Assembly (NCBI GenBank): GCA_012274445.1
Contig: JAAROD010000095.1
Location: 1,648,254 to 1,712,253 of the forward strand
DNA length: 64,000 nucleotides
Source: Sclerotiophoma versabilis
Taxonomy: Eukaryota; Ascomycota; Dothideomycetes; Pleosporales; Didymellaceae
Reading direction: 5' to 3'
Positions within the stretch are counted from its first letter, which is position 1. Every line of letters begins with the position of its first letter. A program made the position numbers and the translations under genes. The notes under the pieces are model-generated. The model was not told the DNA's origin and searched no databases. It saw nothing but the letters and a program-made list of their open reading frames with translations. Positions 32,575-42,848 of this stretch are shown here, in pieces.

Positions 32575-34970
32575 GCATGAAATCTGTCTGCTCGTTGCAT
32601 TGCTCGATCAAGTCGGCGTTGTAGAAAAGATAGAGCATTGGGGAGAGCGGCGAGCCCTGGGGAATGCCTGTATTGATCGCATAATCCCTAGACTTAAACC
32701 CATCAACCAGGATGTGAGTGTGCCTGTCGCTCAAGACGCTTGCTATCTAGCGCACTGCCTTTTCGTCGACCTTCCGCTTTCGCAAGTTGTGAAGCAGCCG
32801 CTTGTGAGATACGTTGTCGAAGGCCCATACTTCCTTTCCCCCATGTTCGTCGGCGGTAGCAAGTGGTGGGTTTCCACCAGGTAGCTCAGTCTCCGAGCTA
32901 TCACCGCATCCATAACCTTGTCGATGGTGTTGAGTAGTGCGATGGGACGGTACGCTTTGGGGACTGCGGATTTGGCTTTACCGGGTTTGCGCAAGACCAC
33001 CGTGATGGACGCTCGGAATGAGACTGGGCAGTAACCCAGCCGTAGGCTTTGATAGAAGATCCTCGTCAGATGGGCTGCAATCAGGTCGATCCCGGCTTGC
33101 AATGCCTTATCGTGATCCCGTCCGGGCCTGGAGCCTTGAGGGGCGCCCGAATCGCGGTCCTCACCTCCTTTTCCTTTATTGGTGGTATATCGATCTGACC
33201 GCTGTACACAGCATCCTGTATATCTACTAAATCTGCTTCCGGTAGCGTTGGAAAGAAGATGTCTCAAAACAGCTCGGCCTTGTCCGCCAGGTCTTCTAGT
33301 TCACGTTGGGAGTCAGGGTGCTGAATTCGTGGTGTGGAAGCGGTGGACTGGTCATGTCTTGTGCAGGCTCACCTCGCTAGCTTCCACAGCGCATCTGGCG
33401 ATTCTGTTGCTTGCTTTATACGGTCTCTGTGTGCTTTGCGCAATGATTGTTCTTGCTTTGTGATTTCTCGCGGTGCGGTACGCTTCCCAGGTCTCTTCCG
33501 TGTGGTTTTGACTGTGTGCTCTCTTCAGTCGTTGTCTCCACTAGCACCTCTCTACATTCCCCAGTCCATCCGTCTCGCTTATAGGGGGAAGGACGGGTCT
33601 CCGGCACTGCTTTATGTATGGCGTTTTGGATTGCGTTGATCACCTCACCGGTGTACACACCGAGTGCTGTCTTGGTGAGTGGTCTCCGAAGCGGAGGTAA
33701 GGAGTGCCTTAGCGTCTTTGTATACAGTTCCTCATTTAGTCTCTTCCAGTCTTTGCGCGGCCTTTTCTCCAGACATTGCACTGTCAGGTCTAGCGTTGTG
33801 CTTATCGGCAGGTGATCTGAGTCGTAATCCAGGTTTCTGTCCACTTCGCTTTTGACGACTTTGTCGATCAGCCCCGTTGTCACGAGGCAGAGATCGATCG
33901 TGGACTGCGACCGGCCTTCTTCGTACGTGATCGTGCCCGGAGGGAGGGTGTTGCGGAGCGCAAAGTTCCCTGTGATGTCTATCAAGTCTCCTAACTCCAG
34001 ATCGGTGACCTCCCCGTTCAGCCCTCCCCACAGGGGGTGGTGCAGATTGAAGACACCGAGTAGCACTTGTTTGCCTGTGTGGTATTGTCTCAACGCCTTT
34101 CGTACCTGCGGCACTGCGCTCTGTCGGTTGCTCGTGGTCTTTGGCGGGTTGTAGACGTTGTGAACGACGGCCCGCTCTTGGCTTCGCTGATTGTCTGTAG
34201 GGTCTACGATGATCGAGCAGACGTCTCTGGTCGAAGCGCCAACGCGCTTGGTCAATCTTCTTGTTAACAAAGGAGTAAACCCTTGCTGTTCCTTCTGTAT
34301 GCCCCGTAGGATAGCAGAGGTGGAACTTGTCCTTAGCTGGATAGTGTGTGATTGCCGTGTATGAGTCCTTCCACGGCTCTTGAACAGCGATGATGTCGAA
34401 GTCGTCGATCCCCAGGTCGCGCAGCAGCGACGCCATGACCATATCCCTCGACCTCCTTACGTTGTACTGCAGTATGTTGAGTCTGTTGTGTCTATTCGTG
34501 CTTCGTTGTCAGAGTCGAGTTCCATGTGCTGGCTGTTGCCGCTCTGTGTCAGCTGTGTGTTGTTCCTGGTTGCTTCCATCGCTCTCCGGGTAGGTATGAC
34601 GTGCCTCTGCGGTCTTTGGCTACCGCTCGCTTGTGGTGACGGGTTCTGCTGATCGGCTGGTTCGACGGTGGTTCCAGCGTTGGTTCTCTTCTGTCCTCGT
34701 CCGGTTTGCGATCGGTTCCTGGTGATTGGTGCCGGCTGCGTCGATGCAGGGCCTGGGCGGGTCTGCTCCTTCGGACACCACGATTGGGTGATAATATGGG
34801 CGCACGTCGTATGCAGCTCCCGCTTTTGCCCTTTCCTCCTTCCTGGTGGGGCACTGGCAGCTCCACGCTTCGTTGCTGGTTTTGCGTGGGGTTCGCGTAT
34901 TGGTCCAAGGTTACTGGTAGCACTAAATTACGCACAGACTTTAGAATCCCTAAGTGAGCCTTCTTTCTAG
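32575..34970 (-). mobile_element. Truncated, frameshifted LINE (Tad/I-like non-LTR retrotransposon)
   Basis: Reading from high to low coordinates: a basic ORF1-like tail (34935-34549), then an endonuclease/exonuclease/phosphatase domain in two frames (34442-34260 with IIAVQEPWKD, and 34270-33416 with FNLHHPLWGG, STIDLCLVT and SDHLPI). The reverse transcriptase follows, again in two frames (33267-32743 with FRASITVVLRKPGKAKS and AYRPIALLNTIDKVMDAVI, and 32734 onward with GIPQGSPLSPMLYLFYNADL). The catalytic YxDD box, thumb and any RNase H are absent because homology ends near 32575. At least three frame changes make it dead. Base composition is GC-normal and the lesions are mostly indels, unlike the RIP blocks. 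Confidence 0.85.
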
Positions 34971-35008
34971 TGGTTGCTCGTGCTTTCTCTCAAACTCAGT
35001 TAAAAAAA

Positions 35009-36856
35009 ATGGACGACGAAGTTCGAATAAGTGAGGAACAATTTCGATATACCTATGCGGCCGGCTTTAAGACCTGGGCTCGACTGTATTCTCGCGCCAT
35101 CAAGAATTGTAAGCTTCCTGCTTATTGCTACTTTACGCAAGACACATTTCCTCTTCAACCAGCCTTCCCACGCAACCTCGAGCTCAGAGAGTACTCTGAT
35201 CAGATCACCGCCTCTGGATCCTCTGTTTGGGGATCATCACCAGCAAAATGTGCTCGCTACATTGCTTCTTCTCGGCGGCTGGTGCAACTGGACGTCACGG
35301 TAAAGGACCCGGTTCTGTTATCGATCTCGGAGTCTGCTCAGACGAAATGCTATTCCACTTCGTGGTTCAATTCCCAGAGCGATTATCTTACCATCCTTAT
35401 GTTGGCCTGGGCATACATCTTATCGGCACGCTGGGCGGAAGTTATGCCCGCGGGTTGCTCTCTCATCTACACCGACAGTCTGGCAAGACACTACGATGCA
35501 ACGACAAACCTTAAGGACCCCCGGCACTCCCTAGTTGTGGATACCAGTCCTGCAAATCCAGATGAAGCTCGGTGGTGGGCTGCTATTTTGGCACAAGGCC
35601 AGGGTTGGCAGGCCACTATGCGACCCTCCTTTTTGTCACCATGGTCGATCCGCGTCGAATCAAGCTCGGAGTTCTTACTGTCGCCAAAAATGGACGTCTC
35701 ACCTCCGCAGGGTTCTGCCGCAACATTCTCAGAAGCCTGCGGCTTTCTGAACAGGTTTTGCACACGTCACGACATCGTCGATCAGAGCCATGCTGCGTTG
35801 GCTGCCGTCCTTTTGTTTCCGTATATGGCCGGTGAAACATTGCAGATACCGTCTCCTAGATTTAATGAACAGAGACAACCATGCAAAAGCCTGCTAAACC
35901 ATTACAAGGGGTTTTCACAGCTCCACGGAATACATGATGGGCAACACCTCGACAGACTTCTGACACTGAGCTGCAACATCAGGGGCATATGTCCTCTGCT
36001 ACTCAGCGTCTTTTACGAACCCAGCGTAGAATGCAACGCTGTAACACCCTGGTTGCAAGGAGCCCTAGCTGCTATTGAATCGTTGGCTGAAAACGATCCG
36101 TCGATTCTTGGGCGCATGTGTATGGAGAGAACACCTGAGGTTGCGTGCATCTGGCTGGGCAGTACAATCCTAGGTCTGCAAGAGAAACTCCTGCAGGGCG
36201 TCAAATATGGACAGATACCATGGGACCTTCACTCCGCCGTGTGGTCAGGGACAGTCCAGTCATTCATACAGCAGCCTATATCCAGGCCTCTTGTGGTTAA
36301 TGGATATGTACAGCGCGCGGATGAATGTCGTTTACTTTTTCTCTGCCAGTCCGTCAACCACACCCGAGTTCCGGTCTGTCAATGGAAACCGTTTGGTGAG
36401 ACCCCCAAGGACGACGTCGATCTCGAAGTACGAATCCATGAACATTGCGAAGGCCACGAACTTGAATACCAAGGATTCGCCTGGGACTGTACTGAGGGCG
36501 ACTTGACATCCCAGTCGGCGCAACACTATGTTCGCCAACGTCTCAATCAGTCAAGTACAGAAGACTTGCAATGTGCGTTTCCTGTTGTGTGGAAAGCATT
36601 GGATCGTAAGAAAGAGGTCATCTCAGAGAATGCGACACGCAACGTTATCAGCTGGCTGCGATCTGATGGGTACGCACCACATGAAAAAGAGATGTTCAAG
36701 CACAAATGGTTGACGATGTCTGATTCAGATGAAGAGGAAGAATCTGAGGAAGTTACGTCCACTAAGAGCTTTAAACACGGGCCGCAGGTTGAGGAGTGGT
36801 TATTGATCACTTCTGGTACAACGCAACCAAGACGTACATTTACCTTAGAAGCATAA
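35009..36856 (+). CDS. Large conserved fungal hypothetical protein, 615 residues
   Basis: Single long exon; the ATG at 35009 follows an A-rich leader (TTAAAAAAAATGGAC). The frame is intact for 1.8 kb. The sequence resembles a recurrent, uncharacterised family in filamentous ascomycetes, with blocks such as LTILMLAWAYILSARWAE (residues about 128-145), ARWWAAILAQGQGWQA, FLNRFCTRHDIVDQSHAALAAVLLFPYMAGETLQ and LLTLSCNIRGICPLLLSVFYEP. The hydrophobic stretch near 128-145 may be a buried helix rather than a membrane span. An acidic patch (SDSDEEEESEE) lies near residue 575. Function unknown. It begins only about 40 nt from the 5' end of the LINE, so its promoter may lie inside the inserted element or have been displaced by it. 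Confidence 0.75.
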   Translation: MDDEVRISEEQFRYTYAAGFKTWARLYSRAIKNCKLPAYCYFTQDTFPLQPAFPRNLELREYSDQITASGSSVWGSSPAKCARYIASSRRLVQLDVTVKDPVLLSISESAQTKCYSTSWFNSQSDYLTILMLAWAYILSARWAEVMPAGCSLIYTDSLARHYDATTNLKDPRHSLVVDTSPANPDEARWWAAILAQGQGWQATMRPSFLSPWSIRVESSSEFLLSPKMDVSPPQGSAATFSEACGFLNRFCTRHDIVDQSHAALAAVLLFPYMAGETLQIPSPRFNEQRQPCKSLLNHYKGFSQLHGIHDGQHLDRLLTLSCNIRGICPLLLSVFYEPSVECNAVTPWLQGALAAIESLAENDPSILGRMCMERTPEVACIWLGSTILGLQEKLLQGVKYGQIPWDLHSAVWSGTVQSFIQQPISRPLVVNGYVQRADECRLLFLCQSVNHTRVPVCQWKPFGETPKDDVDLEVRIHEHCEGHELEYQGFAWDCTEGDLTSQSAQHYVRQRLNQSSTEDLQCAFPVVWKALDRKKEVISENATRNVISWLRSDGYAPHEKEMFKHKWLTMSDSDEEEESEEVTSTKSFKHGPQVEEWLLITSGTTQPRRTFTLEA

Positions 36857-37343
36857 TCGACTAGTAAGCATGGCACGTTCAAAAGGAACGTATAGCTATG
36901 AACTGTCTGTAGGGACTGCACTCCAGTTACCTAGTCCAGATGCTACTTACAGTCGAGATGAAGAGAAGAAGAGGAATGTAGGTGGCTATCCTGCTTTGTT
37001 GGGGTTGGCGCACGGCCCACATGCTCTTGGCAGCAGGAATGATAGAAGGAAGCGACTAGACCAGCAGCCTGGTCAGGTGACCTGGGGCTCTACCTGTTAC
37101 AATAGCGAAAGAGACTGGCATAATCAACAGAATGCACCCGACTGCGCATGTTAAGAACAGATATTGAATTAGCAGTGCTCAGTTGTTCTGTGTCGCCACC
37201 CCAACCGCCATCCAACAATCGCATCACTGTCTCTTTGCAGGTCGCCTATTCCTCATTACATTTTTAGCTCATTGTAATCTATCGAACATCGAAATACTCC
37301 AGTCTTTAATATTCTATTCTATCCTGTCAGTTGAGCCCCGAAT
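36857..37343. other. Intergenic
   Basis: A frame at 36870-37154 begins with ATG but has no domain; not called. Confidence 0.45.
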
Positions 37344-37943
37344 ATGGCTGTAAGGCGTAAGTGGGGCGACGACCAAATCAGCAGAGCTTTGAGGCAAGTT
37401 GTCTCGGAATCCTGGATTCTTGGAAGCTTCGTCTTGCGGCGTCTACCGTATCTGTTCGATGCAGCTACTTGGAAAGATATCAGCGACAATTCGAGCTACA
37501 TATTGGAGAACTCGTCAAATCCTCATCCTCTCACGACCGCACATAACGACAGCCCTTATGTTCAACTGGTACACCAGGCTGGCAATGCCTCCGCGGTCTG
37601 GGCTGTTGGTAAAAATGCTCTTTGCAAGGTCAGATATGTTCAGGACGGCATTACGCCTGAATCATCTACCTTGGAGTTTGTTCAAGATCAGCAACGAAGC
37701 TTCAACACTCCCAAAATACTGGCTCAGGCTGTAGACAAAGACAAAGTTTATCTCTTTCTTAACAGACCTACAATCAACGGGGTTCTATTATCAATTATCA
37801 CTAACGTCAACGATATTTCATGTCCATGTGTCTCTGTTTACCATCCGCTCCGAAAATCTCACACGTACATGTTGAGAGGAGACGGAGAAGGAGGAGAAGG
37901 AGGAAATAGTTGGCTGATTGATAGTTTGTATCGAAATGAATGA
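37344..37943 (+). pseudogene. Truncated APH-like (aminoglycoside phosphotransferase superfamily) kinase
   Basis: The first 145 codons match the N-lobe of fungal APH-type kinases: RLPYLFDAATWKDISDNSSY, SPYVQLVHQAGNASAVWAVG, CKVRYVQDGITPESSTLEFV and KVYLFLNR. At about residue 150 the similarity stops and the frame continues through unrelated sequence ending in a Gly/Glu-rich tail. The catalytic HGD/N box and the metal-binding DxD of the C-lobe are missing, so no phosphotransfer is possible. Most likely a 3' deletion or recombination product. Confidence 0.65.
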
Positions 37944-38022
37944 ATGTTTGTCATCTCGTTATTTGGTTAGCTGAGGAGCTAGGTACTCCTCACTAGGTAC
38001 GATATCTGACATTGGTAAAGTT

Positions 38023-38729
38023 CTATTCGTCTGCTCCAGTGAATTGCACGTTCTTCCTCTTTTTGGTTACCTCGTTTTTCTCCACTTTGCCTTTATCCTC
38101 CAAGCTTCTCTTCAACCACCTCTTTCTTTCTCTCGATGCTCGCCCTAAGACTTTGAAGCAATCTTCATAGCATGCCAGCATACGTGTGATATTGCTGTTC
38201 TCCTGCTCGAGCATAGCAATCCTCTCGCCTTGACGGGCTATGTCACGTCTGAGCTCATTTACGGAAGCTTTAATATCACCTGCTTTCGAGAAGACATTAG
38301 CAACATCATTTATTGTATGCTGAAACCTACCTAGTGCCTCCTCGTGTTGTTGTGCCTCAACGAGCAGTGGCTCGGTAGAGCGCCCACTTAAGCCTGTATT
38401 GTCGCAATCGGGATTCGTAGTCTCAGGCAACTTCAAGATGTGTCGTATCAGCTGTACGCCTAATCTGCACTTAATCGCAATACAGTGATCCACGTACCAG
38501 GTTCTTGTAGAAGTCAGGATCTTCCACCGTTGCCTGCGAGCTGTCTGTGCCATATAATTGGGGACGGGTATAATCGAGAGGCGAGTATGATTCCATCATA
38601 GGTCTTGTCTGAGGTCTTGAGTGTGCACAAGGCAGGCACTCTTTTAAACCCAACACCTACGCTTAGCATGCTAGCAGTGCTGTCTGTGCAATCAAGCTTG
38701 CCAAAATTGTCAGTCGCATTTCTTGCCAT
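38023..38729 (-). CDS. Coiled-coil hypothetical protein, probably three exons
   Basis: An ATG at 38729 starts MARNATDNFGKLDCTDSTAS. A 52-nt-class intron (GTAGGT...CCTCAG) leads in phase 0 to a second exon encoding MMESYSPLDYTRPQLYGTDS and PDFYKNL. The third exon (to 38023) carries about 140 residues with a strong coiled coil (INDVANVFSKAGDIKASVNE ... LEQENSNITRML) and a Lys/Arg-rich tail (KKRKNVQF). The join between exons 2 and 3 is not resolved: the visible donor-acceptor pairs would make an intron under 40 nt. Likely nuclear from the basic tail; function unknown. Confidence 0.45.
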
Positions 38730-38987
38730 CTAACTCATTTACTAGTCCTTTATTGGTCCACTCTGTCTCATTTGAAGTCGGATGTCGGCTGCTTGAGTAC
38801 CGTCTGTTTTACCTTCTGTTGGACTGGACCAAGGATCGCCACATTATGATGCCGCGACTCCGTTCCCGTTCTATTATTGTTCGTTAGATGAGTTTGTCGA
38901 CCGACCTATTGCTGTACATATAGCGAGCGTAAGTTACAGCGATTATGCCTCGTCAACCGAGCCTCACATCTTCATCTTATACCCGCT

Positions 38988-39854
38988 ATGGACCGCAAAC
39001 TTCTTACTGGCTTTACAATAAGCCATTCCTTCAGTCTGCTTATGAGCATTTCACTCTTATACGTTGACACCACAAGATCCAGATTGCAAGCAACAACCTA
39101 CTTCGAGAAGGTCTTACCCATTGTCTTTGGTTTTGGTCAGGTGGCAATCTTAGCGGTTGCCATCGCATACGCAGTGGTCGCCCTTACTACCAGATTTCAG
39201 ATGTATTGGCTGGAATCACTCTTTTTCAGTGCTCTCCAGGTTGATTTGGCGATCAACGTATGTCATCTTACTCAGCATATACCATCCGAACTCACCCTTC
39301 ACTTAGTTCGCCCGAAATCTACGTTATTCTGATAGCCCGACCTGGACAGTTTTATACGTATATGGAGCATGTTTGGTCACTGGAACACTGGAACTCACAT
39401 TCTGTATAAGGCAAGACTGCATTTCCCTGCTCTAAATCATCTTTTACTAATTGACAACAGGAAGAAAACTTCACAACACGCATACACCTCGTTCTTGTAT
39501 CTTGCTGGTCTGGCAGTAATTATCTTGACAATCTCAAGCCAGCGGCTGTACGCACACAAACAAGCAGGCGGATATAACGCAAGGTATATAAGGCTGTTAA
39601 TTGCGTTCATAGTCTCGAACGCCGCTGTAGCGCTCTGCCATCTGATCAACGCCATGACCATTTACGTTCAGTTGGTCTCAAGCAGGATGACTAGTGACCG
39701 ACTTCGTCAAAGCATGTTACTTGTATGTATTGGCATAGTTTTAGAGTCATCTCTAACGTTTGTAGGCATGTACATTGACTCAACTTCTATGCCCTCTCGT
39801 CTTTTGCTTAGGCCGAGTAGCGTCTCACCGAAGGGAGTTGACAAGAGCAGCTGA
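38988..39854 (+). CDS. Multi-pass (about seven-helix) membrane protein, three exons
   Basis: Exons 38988-39257, 39307-39410 and 39461-39854 give 255 residues. Intron 1 (49 nt) is a normal GTATGT..TAG; intron 2 (50 nt) begins GCAAGA and ends ACAG with branch TACTAAT, a GC-AG intron. Only this join links the two membrane halves in frame. Hydrophobic segments lie near residues 5-25, 44-68, 74-90, 102-122, 134-154, 166-196 and 206-228, consistent with about seven helices and a short, Ser/Arg-rich C-terminal tail. No signature of a known receptor or transporter is evident; the topology resembles fungal orphan integral membrane proteins. Expected in a cellular membrane. Confidence 0.6.
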
Positions 39855-40422
39855 CTCTGATAACAACGTGGATGTCGAGAGCAATGTCAGGCTGAATATC
39901 CGTTGAGAACAAACGAAGGCCAACAGTAATAGATTCAAGTCGATTATATTCTCAGTTGTACTGCCAGATTGGTAAACACTACATAGCAGCACAACACTCT
40001 GTCTTGACAGCCTAAAGTATTCACATAAGCCATTCAGAACACAGAATGATGGCACATTCCTAGTAGACGTAACTTCTTTGTAAGATCACAAATTATGTGG
40101 GATTCGGCAATGCTGAACATCAGACTATCTAGAGGGATAGGGATGATAGTCATGAGAGGTCGTGATAGTATCGGGTGGTAAATCGAGCCTGGCAATCGGT
40201 CGTAATTGCAAATGATGCTTTGTCAAAACGCTGCCACTGCCGCCTAAGTACCTACAGTATGGCTATATACTCACTAACGCATTGATATAAGAGCTACTTA
40301 CTTTAATTGCGAAGTCGCTGCGAAACAGTAAAACGGCCCGTTGACCAGCCACATCCGGACAGTAGAGTAAAAGCATAGTTTGTCTGAGCTAAAGGGGGCA
40401 ATTTTACACGCAGGCACTTTTG
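39855..40422. other. Intergenic
   Basis: No gene or repeat supported until the left edge of repeat copy B. Confidence 0.5.
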
Positions 40423-41768
40423 CACGCATCTTGGCTGCATTTTTAGTTAAAAGAAAATGATTGGCAATGTGCGACAGATGTTATCTACACAGTTTCAATT
40501 GCAGCACACTTTTGTCCAGACTCAAGTTCTGCAACGCTAATCCAGTCCGTATCTTGGCGGTCGTATTTCCTATACTTTTCTTCCTTAAAAGTAAAGCTTT
40601 GAAACGTGTACTTGCCTAAGCTCTGCTCCCATCCTTCGCCGAGCACAAGGTTAACAAGCGGCGGGCAACCAGTCCAGAAGCTCGGTCCCCCAAAGCATCT
40701 GAACGTAAAATGTACAGGGTCGCTGCTAAGAGATTCAGAGCTGTCTAGTAGGGTTCGTGTATGAGAATTCAGGTTTAGAAGGAATATAGGCCGAAGTTTT
40801 TCAATTTGCGTAATTGGACCATCGATCCCCCAGATGTCCTGCGAGCACAAAGTCCTGATTTTTTTCTCTGGATCTCTCCAGTAGCAATACTTTGTTTGAA
40901 TCTCTTGTTCCTTACTAGAGAACAAATAACGGAAGTCCTGTCCTAGAAGCTCAGGTACATCTAGCCTGCTTACGGTAAGCGTAAGCCGCTCAAGCTGACA
41001 TTCTTCCAAGCTGGGGGTGCCTCCACGTAGGCTTACGCAAAGGAGATCATCTTTGTACTGAAGCTCGCCGCGGAAGTCAAAAGCAGCAAGTACAAGACGA
41101 GGCTGTGCTTTGCGCATTGTGATCCCACTGAGTAGGTCAAGATCAATACCGATCAGCACGACGTTCACGTCTTTTGCACTGTAACATTCTAGCCAGTCTT
41201 CGTTTTTGAAAACAGTAGCCCACACCCGGTCGTAAGCATTAGACTTGAAGTTGAAAACGCTAGCTGCACTTAAAGCTGACGAAGGAAGAAGGCATGCGGT
41301 AATCCTATCCCAAATCTCCTGCGGAAATTTAGGATAAGCGGATGGTCTGCCTCTGTGTATTTGGTTCGCAGAGTCACTAGTTGTTTTAAATTAGAGACAA
41401 CGAACAAAATATGCTAGGAAGAATAGCGCACATTCTGTTATAGGCCATATGTACAGCAGTATTCGTATAAGAAGAGCTGCATATATCGTGATAAATTACC
41501 CTGTTGATTCTGTTAAATAGTGAAGACAACTGATGGGGTTGTAGGGGGCATTGCTCTACGTACAGGGTATTGCTTGGCCCTTTATCTTTCCTCACCCTGC
41601 ATGCGATGCAGATAGACCTGGCAGCACGTGATGGTCGGAGATCGGGATGAGTGATCACTATAAATAGCAGATTCAGCGAATACCGCCGTCGGATCCAGAA
41701 TGTTCCGCGCCATCAGCGCGTAGAGCAAGTTACAAATTTGGGTCCTTTGTGGTCTGTTTTCAGCAACA
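40423..41768. repeat. Repeat copy B, carries the F-box gene
   Basis: Full-length partner of 11690-12112. The outer parts (40423-40515 and 41400-41768) align to that copy; the central 0.9 kb, absent there, is the F-box coding body. No terminal inverted repeats or target duplication were recognised. Confidence 0.7.
40485..41390 (-). CDS. F-box protein, 5' end incomplete
   Basis: The minus-strand frame is open from 41390 to the stop at 40485. Near its start it has YPKFPQEIWDRITACLLPSS followed by ALSAASVFNFKSNAYDRVW, a good F-box match (LPxEIWxxIxxxL). The C-terminal 230 residues are a beta-rich, Leu-containing region as in many fungal F-box proteins with uncharacterised substrate-binding tails. 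There is no ATG between the upstream stop (41391-41393) and the F-box. An acceptor-like CTAATTTAAAACAACTAG at about 41377 suggests that a short upstream exon supplies the start, perhaps the ATG at 41451, whose first codons are shared with repeat copy A. If expressed, it would recruit a substrate to an SCF ubiquitin ligase. Confidence 0.6.
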   Translation of the reverse strand, partial: FKTTSDSANQIHRGRPSAYPKFPQEIWDRITACLLPSSALSAASVFNFKSNAYDRVWATVFKNEDWLECYSAKDVNVVLIGIDLDLLSGITMRKAQPRLVLAAFDFRGELQYKDDLLCVSLRGGTPSLEECQLERLTLTVSRLDVPELLGQDFRYLFSSKEQEIQTKYCYWRDPEKKIRTLCSQDIWGIDGPITQIEKLRPIFLLNLNSHTRTLLDSSESLSSDPVHFTFRCFGGPSFWTGCPPLVNLVLGEGWEQSLGKYTFQSFTFKEEKYRKYDRQDTDWISVAELESGQKCAAIETV

Positions 41769-42667
41769 GCGACACCGGATACAGTAGATTTAGGGACTTT
41801 TGTGGTGAGCGCCCAGGAGACAGCAAGGCTTCCCGTTCGCTCAGCCCTATTTAAGCAACGTACCGGCGGATTAGTAGTTAGGTGGGTGACCACTAGCGAA
41901 TACCCGCTGTTGTATGTATATCTTTTCTTTTCTTTTTGCTAGCACTCCGTTCTCTACTTTCCTCTTACGCCAAGTTACCTTTCTATACTACTTAGCAGTC
42001 TATATACTGATGCAGTCCGCAAGCTGACCCTATAGGTCTGGTAACAGTCTAACAGCAGCGATATCCTTAATGAAGAGACCGGGATTGATTTACGAGCATA
42101 ACCTCCAGCAGTCTGGACAGATCGTGGTTCTTCCGATGGTGGGTAGTACATGAAGAACTCGATGCCTCTGTGTGTGCTTCACCTAAAGTACTTAGGTTAG
42201 GCGTCAGCGAAAATAACAATTTCTTTGTTTGCAAAACAAGTGGCTGGCTGATGAACAAACGCAACCGGAAAGTCAAGTAGTCACGGCGTTCCCATTTGAG
42301 GTGTGTGACTGGCGACTAGCTCGTGCTCAAATGAGGGTGGCCCAAAACTGCAGGTGACCAATTCGGATGTTGCGCCGATCCACCACCGAAGCCACGCGCG
42401 ACGTTCTTACTCTCAACCACACCCCTGTCTGTCCTCCATGAAGTCGAGCACCCCAAAGCTGACCAGGAAGCCGATTTAATTATGGGCAATGTCCACGGCA
42501 GCCTATCGTCATTTAGGTCTGATCTCATGCAGGCTCATATCAAGCAGATCGGTCAGACGAGGCGTTCGCCCAAGCTTTCCATTGTTCGGACGGGCCGACG
42601 CGCTAACTCGTACCAAGTGAAGGTGGATTCATGTGGGCTGAACACATGCAGGGTCCATGCGCCCCAA
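41769..42667. other. Intergenic upstream of the peroxidase gene
   Basis: No supportable gene. Minus frames within 41582-41893 overlap the repeat edge. Confidence 0.45.
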
Positions 42668-42674
42668 TATATAG
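42668..42674 (+). promoter_or_regulatory. TATA-like element before the peroxidase gene
   Basis: TATATAG about 175 nt upstream of the ATG at 42849. Weak, by position and sequence only. Confidence 0.25.
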
Positions 42675-42848
42675 CACGGGACAGCCAGCCCTATGGCCAC
42701 GAAAACAAATTTGAGGAGGCGCTTTCCCCAGCGTCTTGTTTTGAAGCTCCAAAAGTCAGCTTCTGTGTAAAACTTCCGCTTCTTGCTGATCAAGACCTGC
42801 AGTAGCGACAACTTTTACTCAACAATCAGCTCGAGCTTATATCCAAGG

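Noticed and set aside
41582..41893. 103-codon minus frame over the right edge of repeat copy B
   Set aside because: It overlaps the repeat boundary and has no homologous open frame in copy A.
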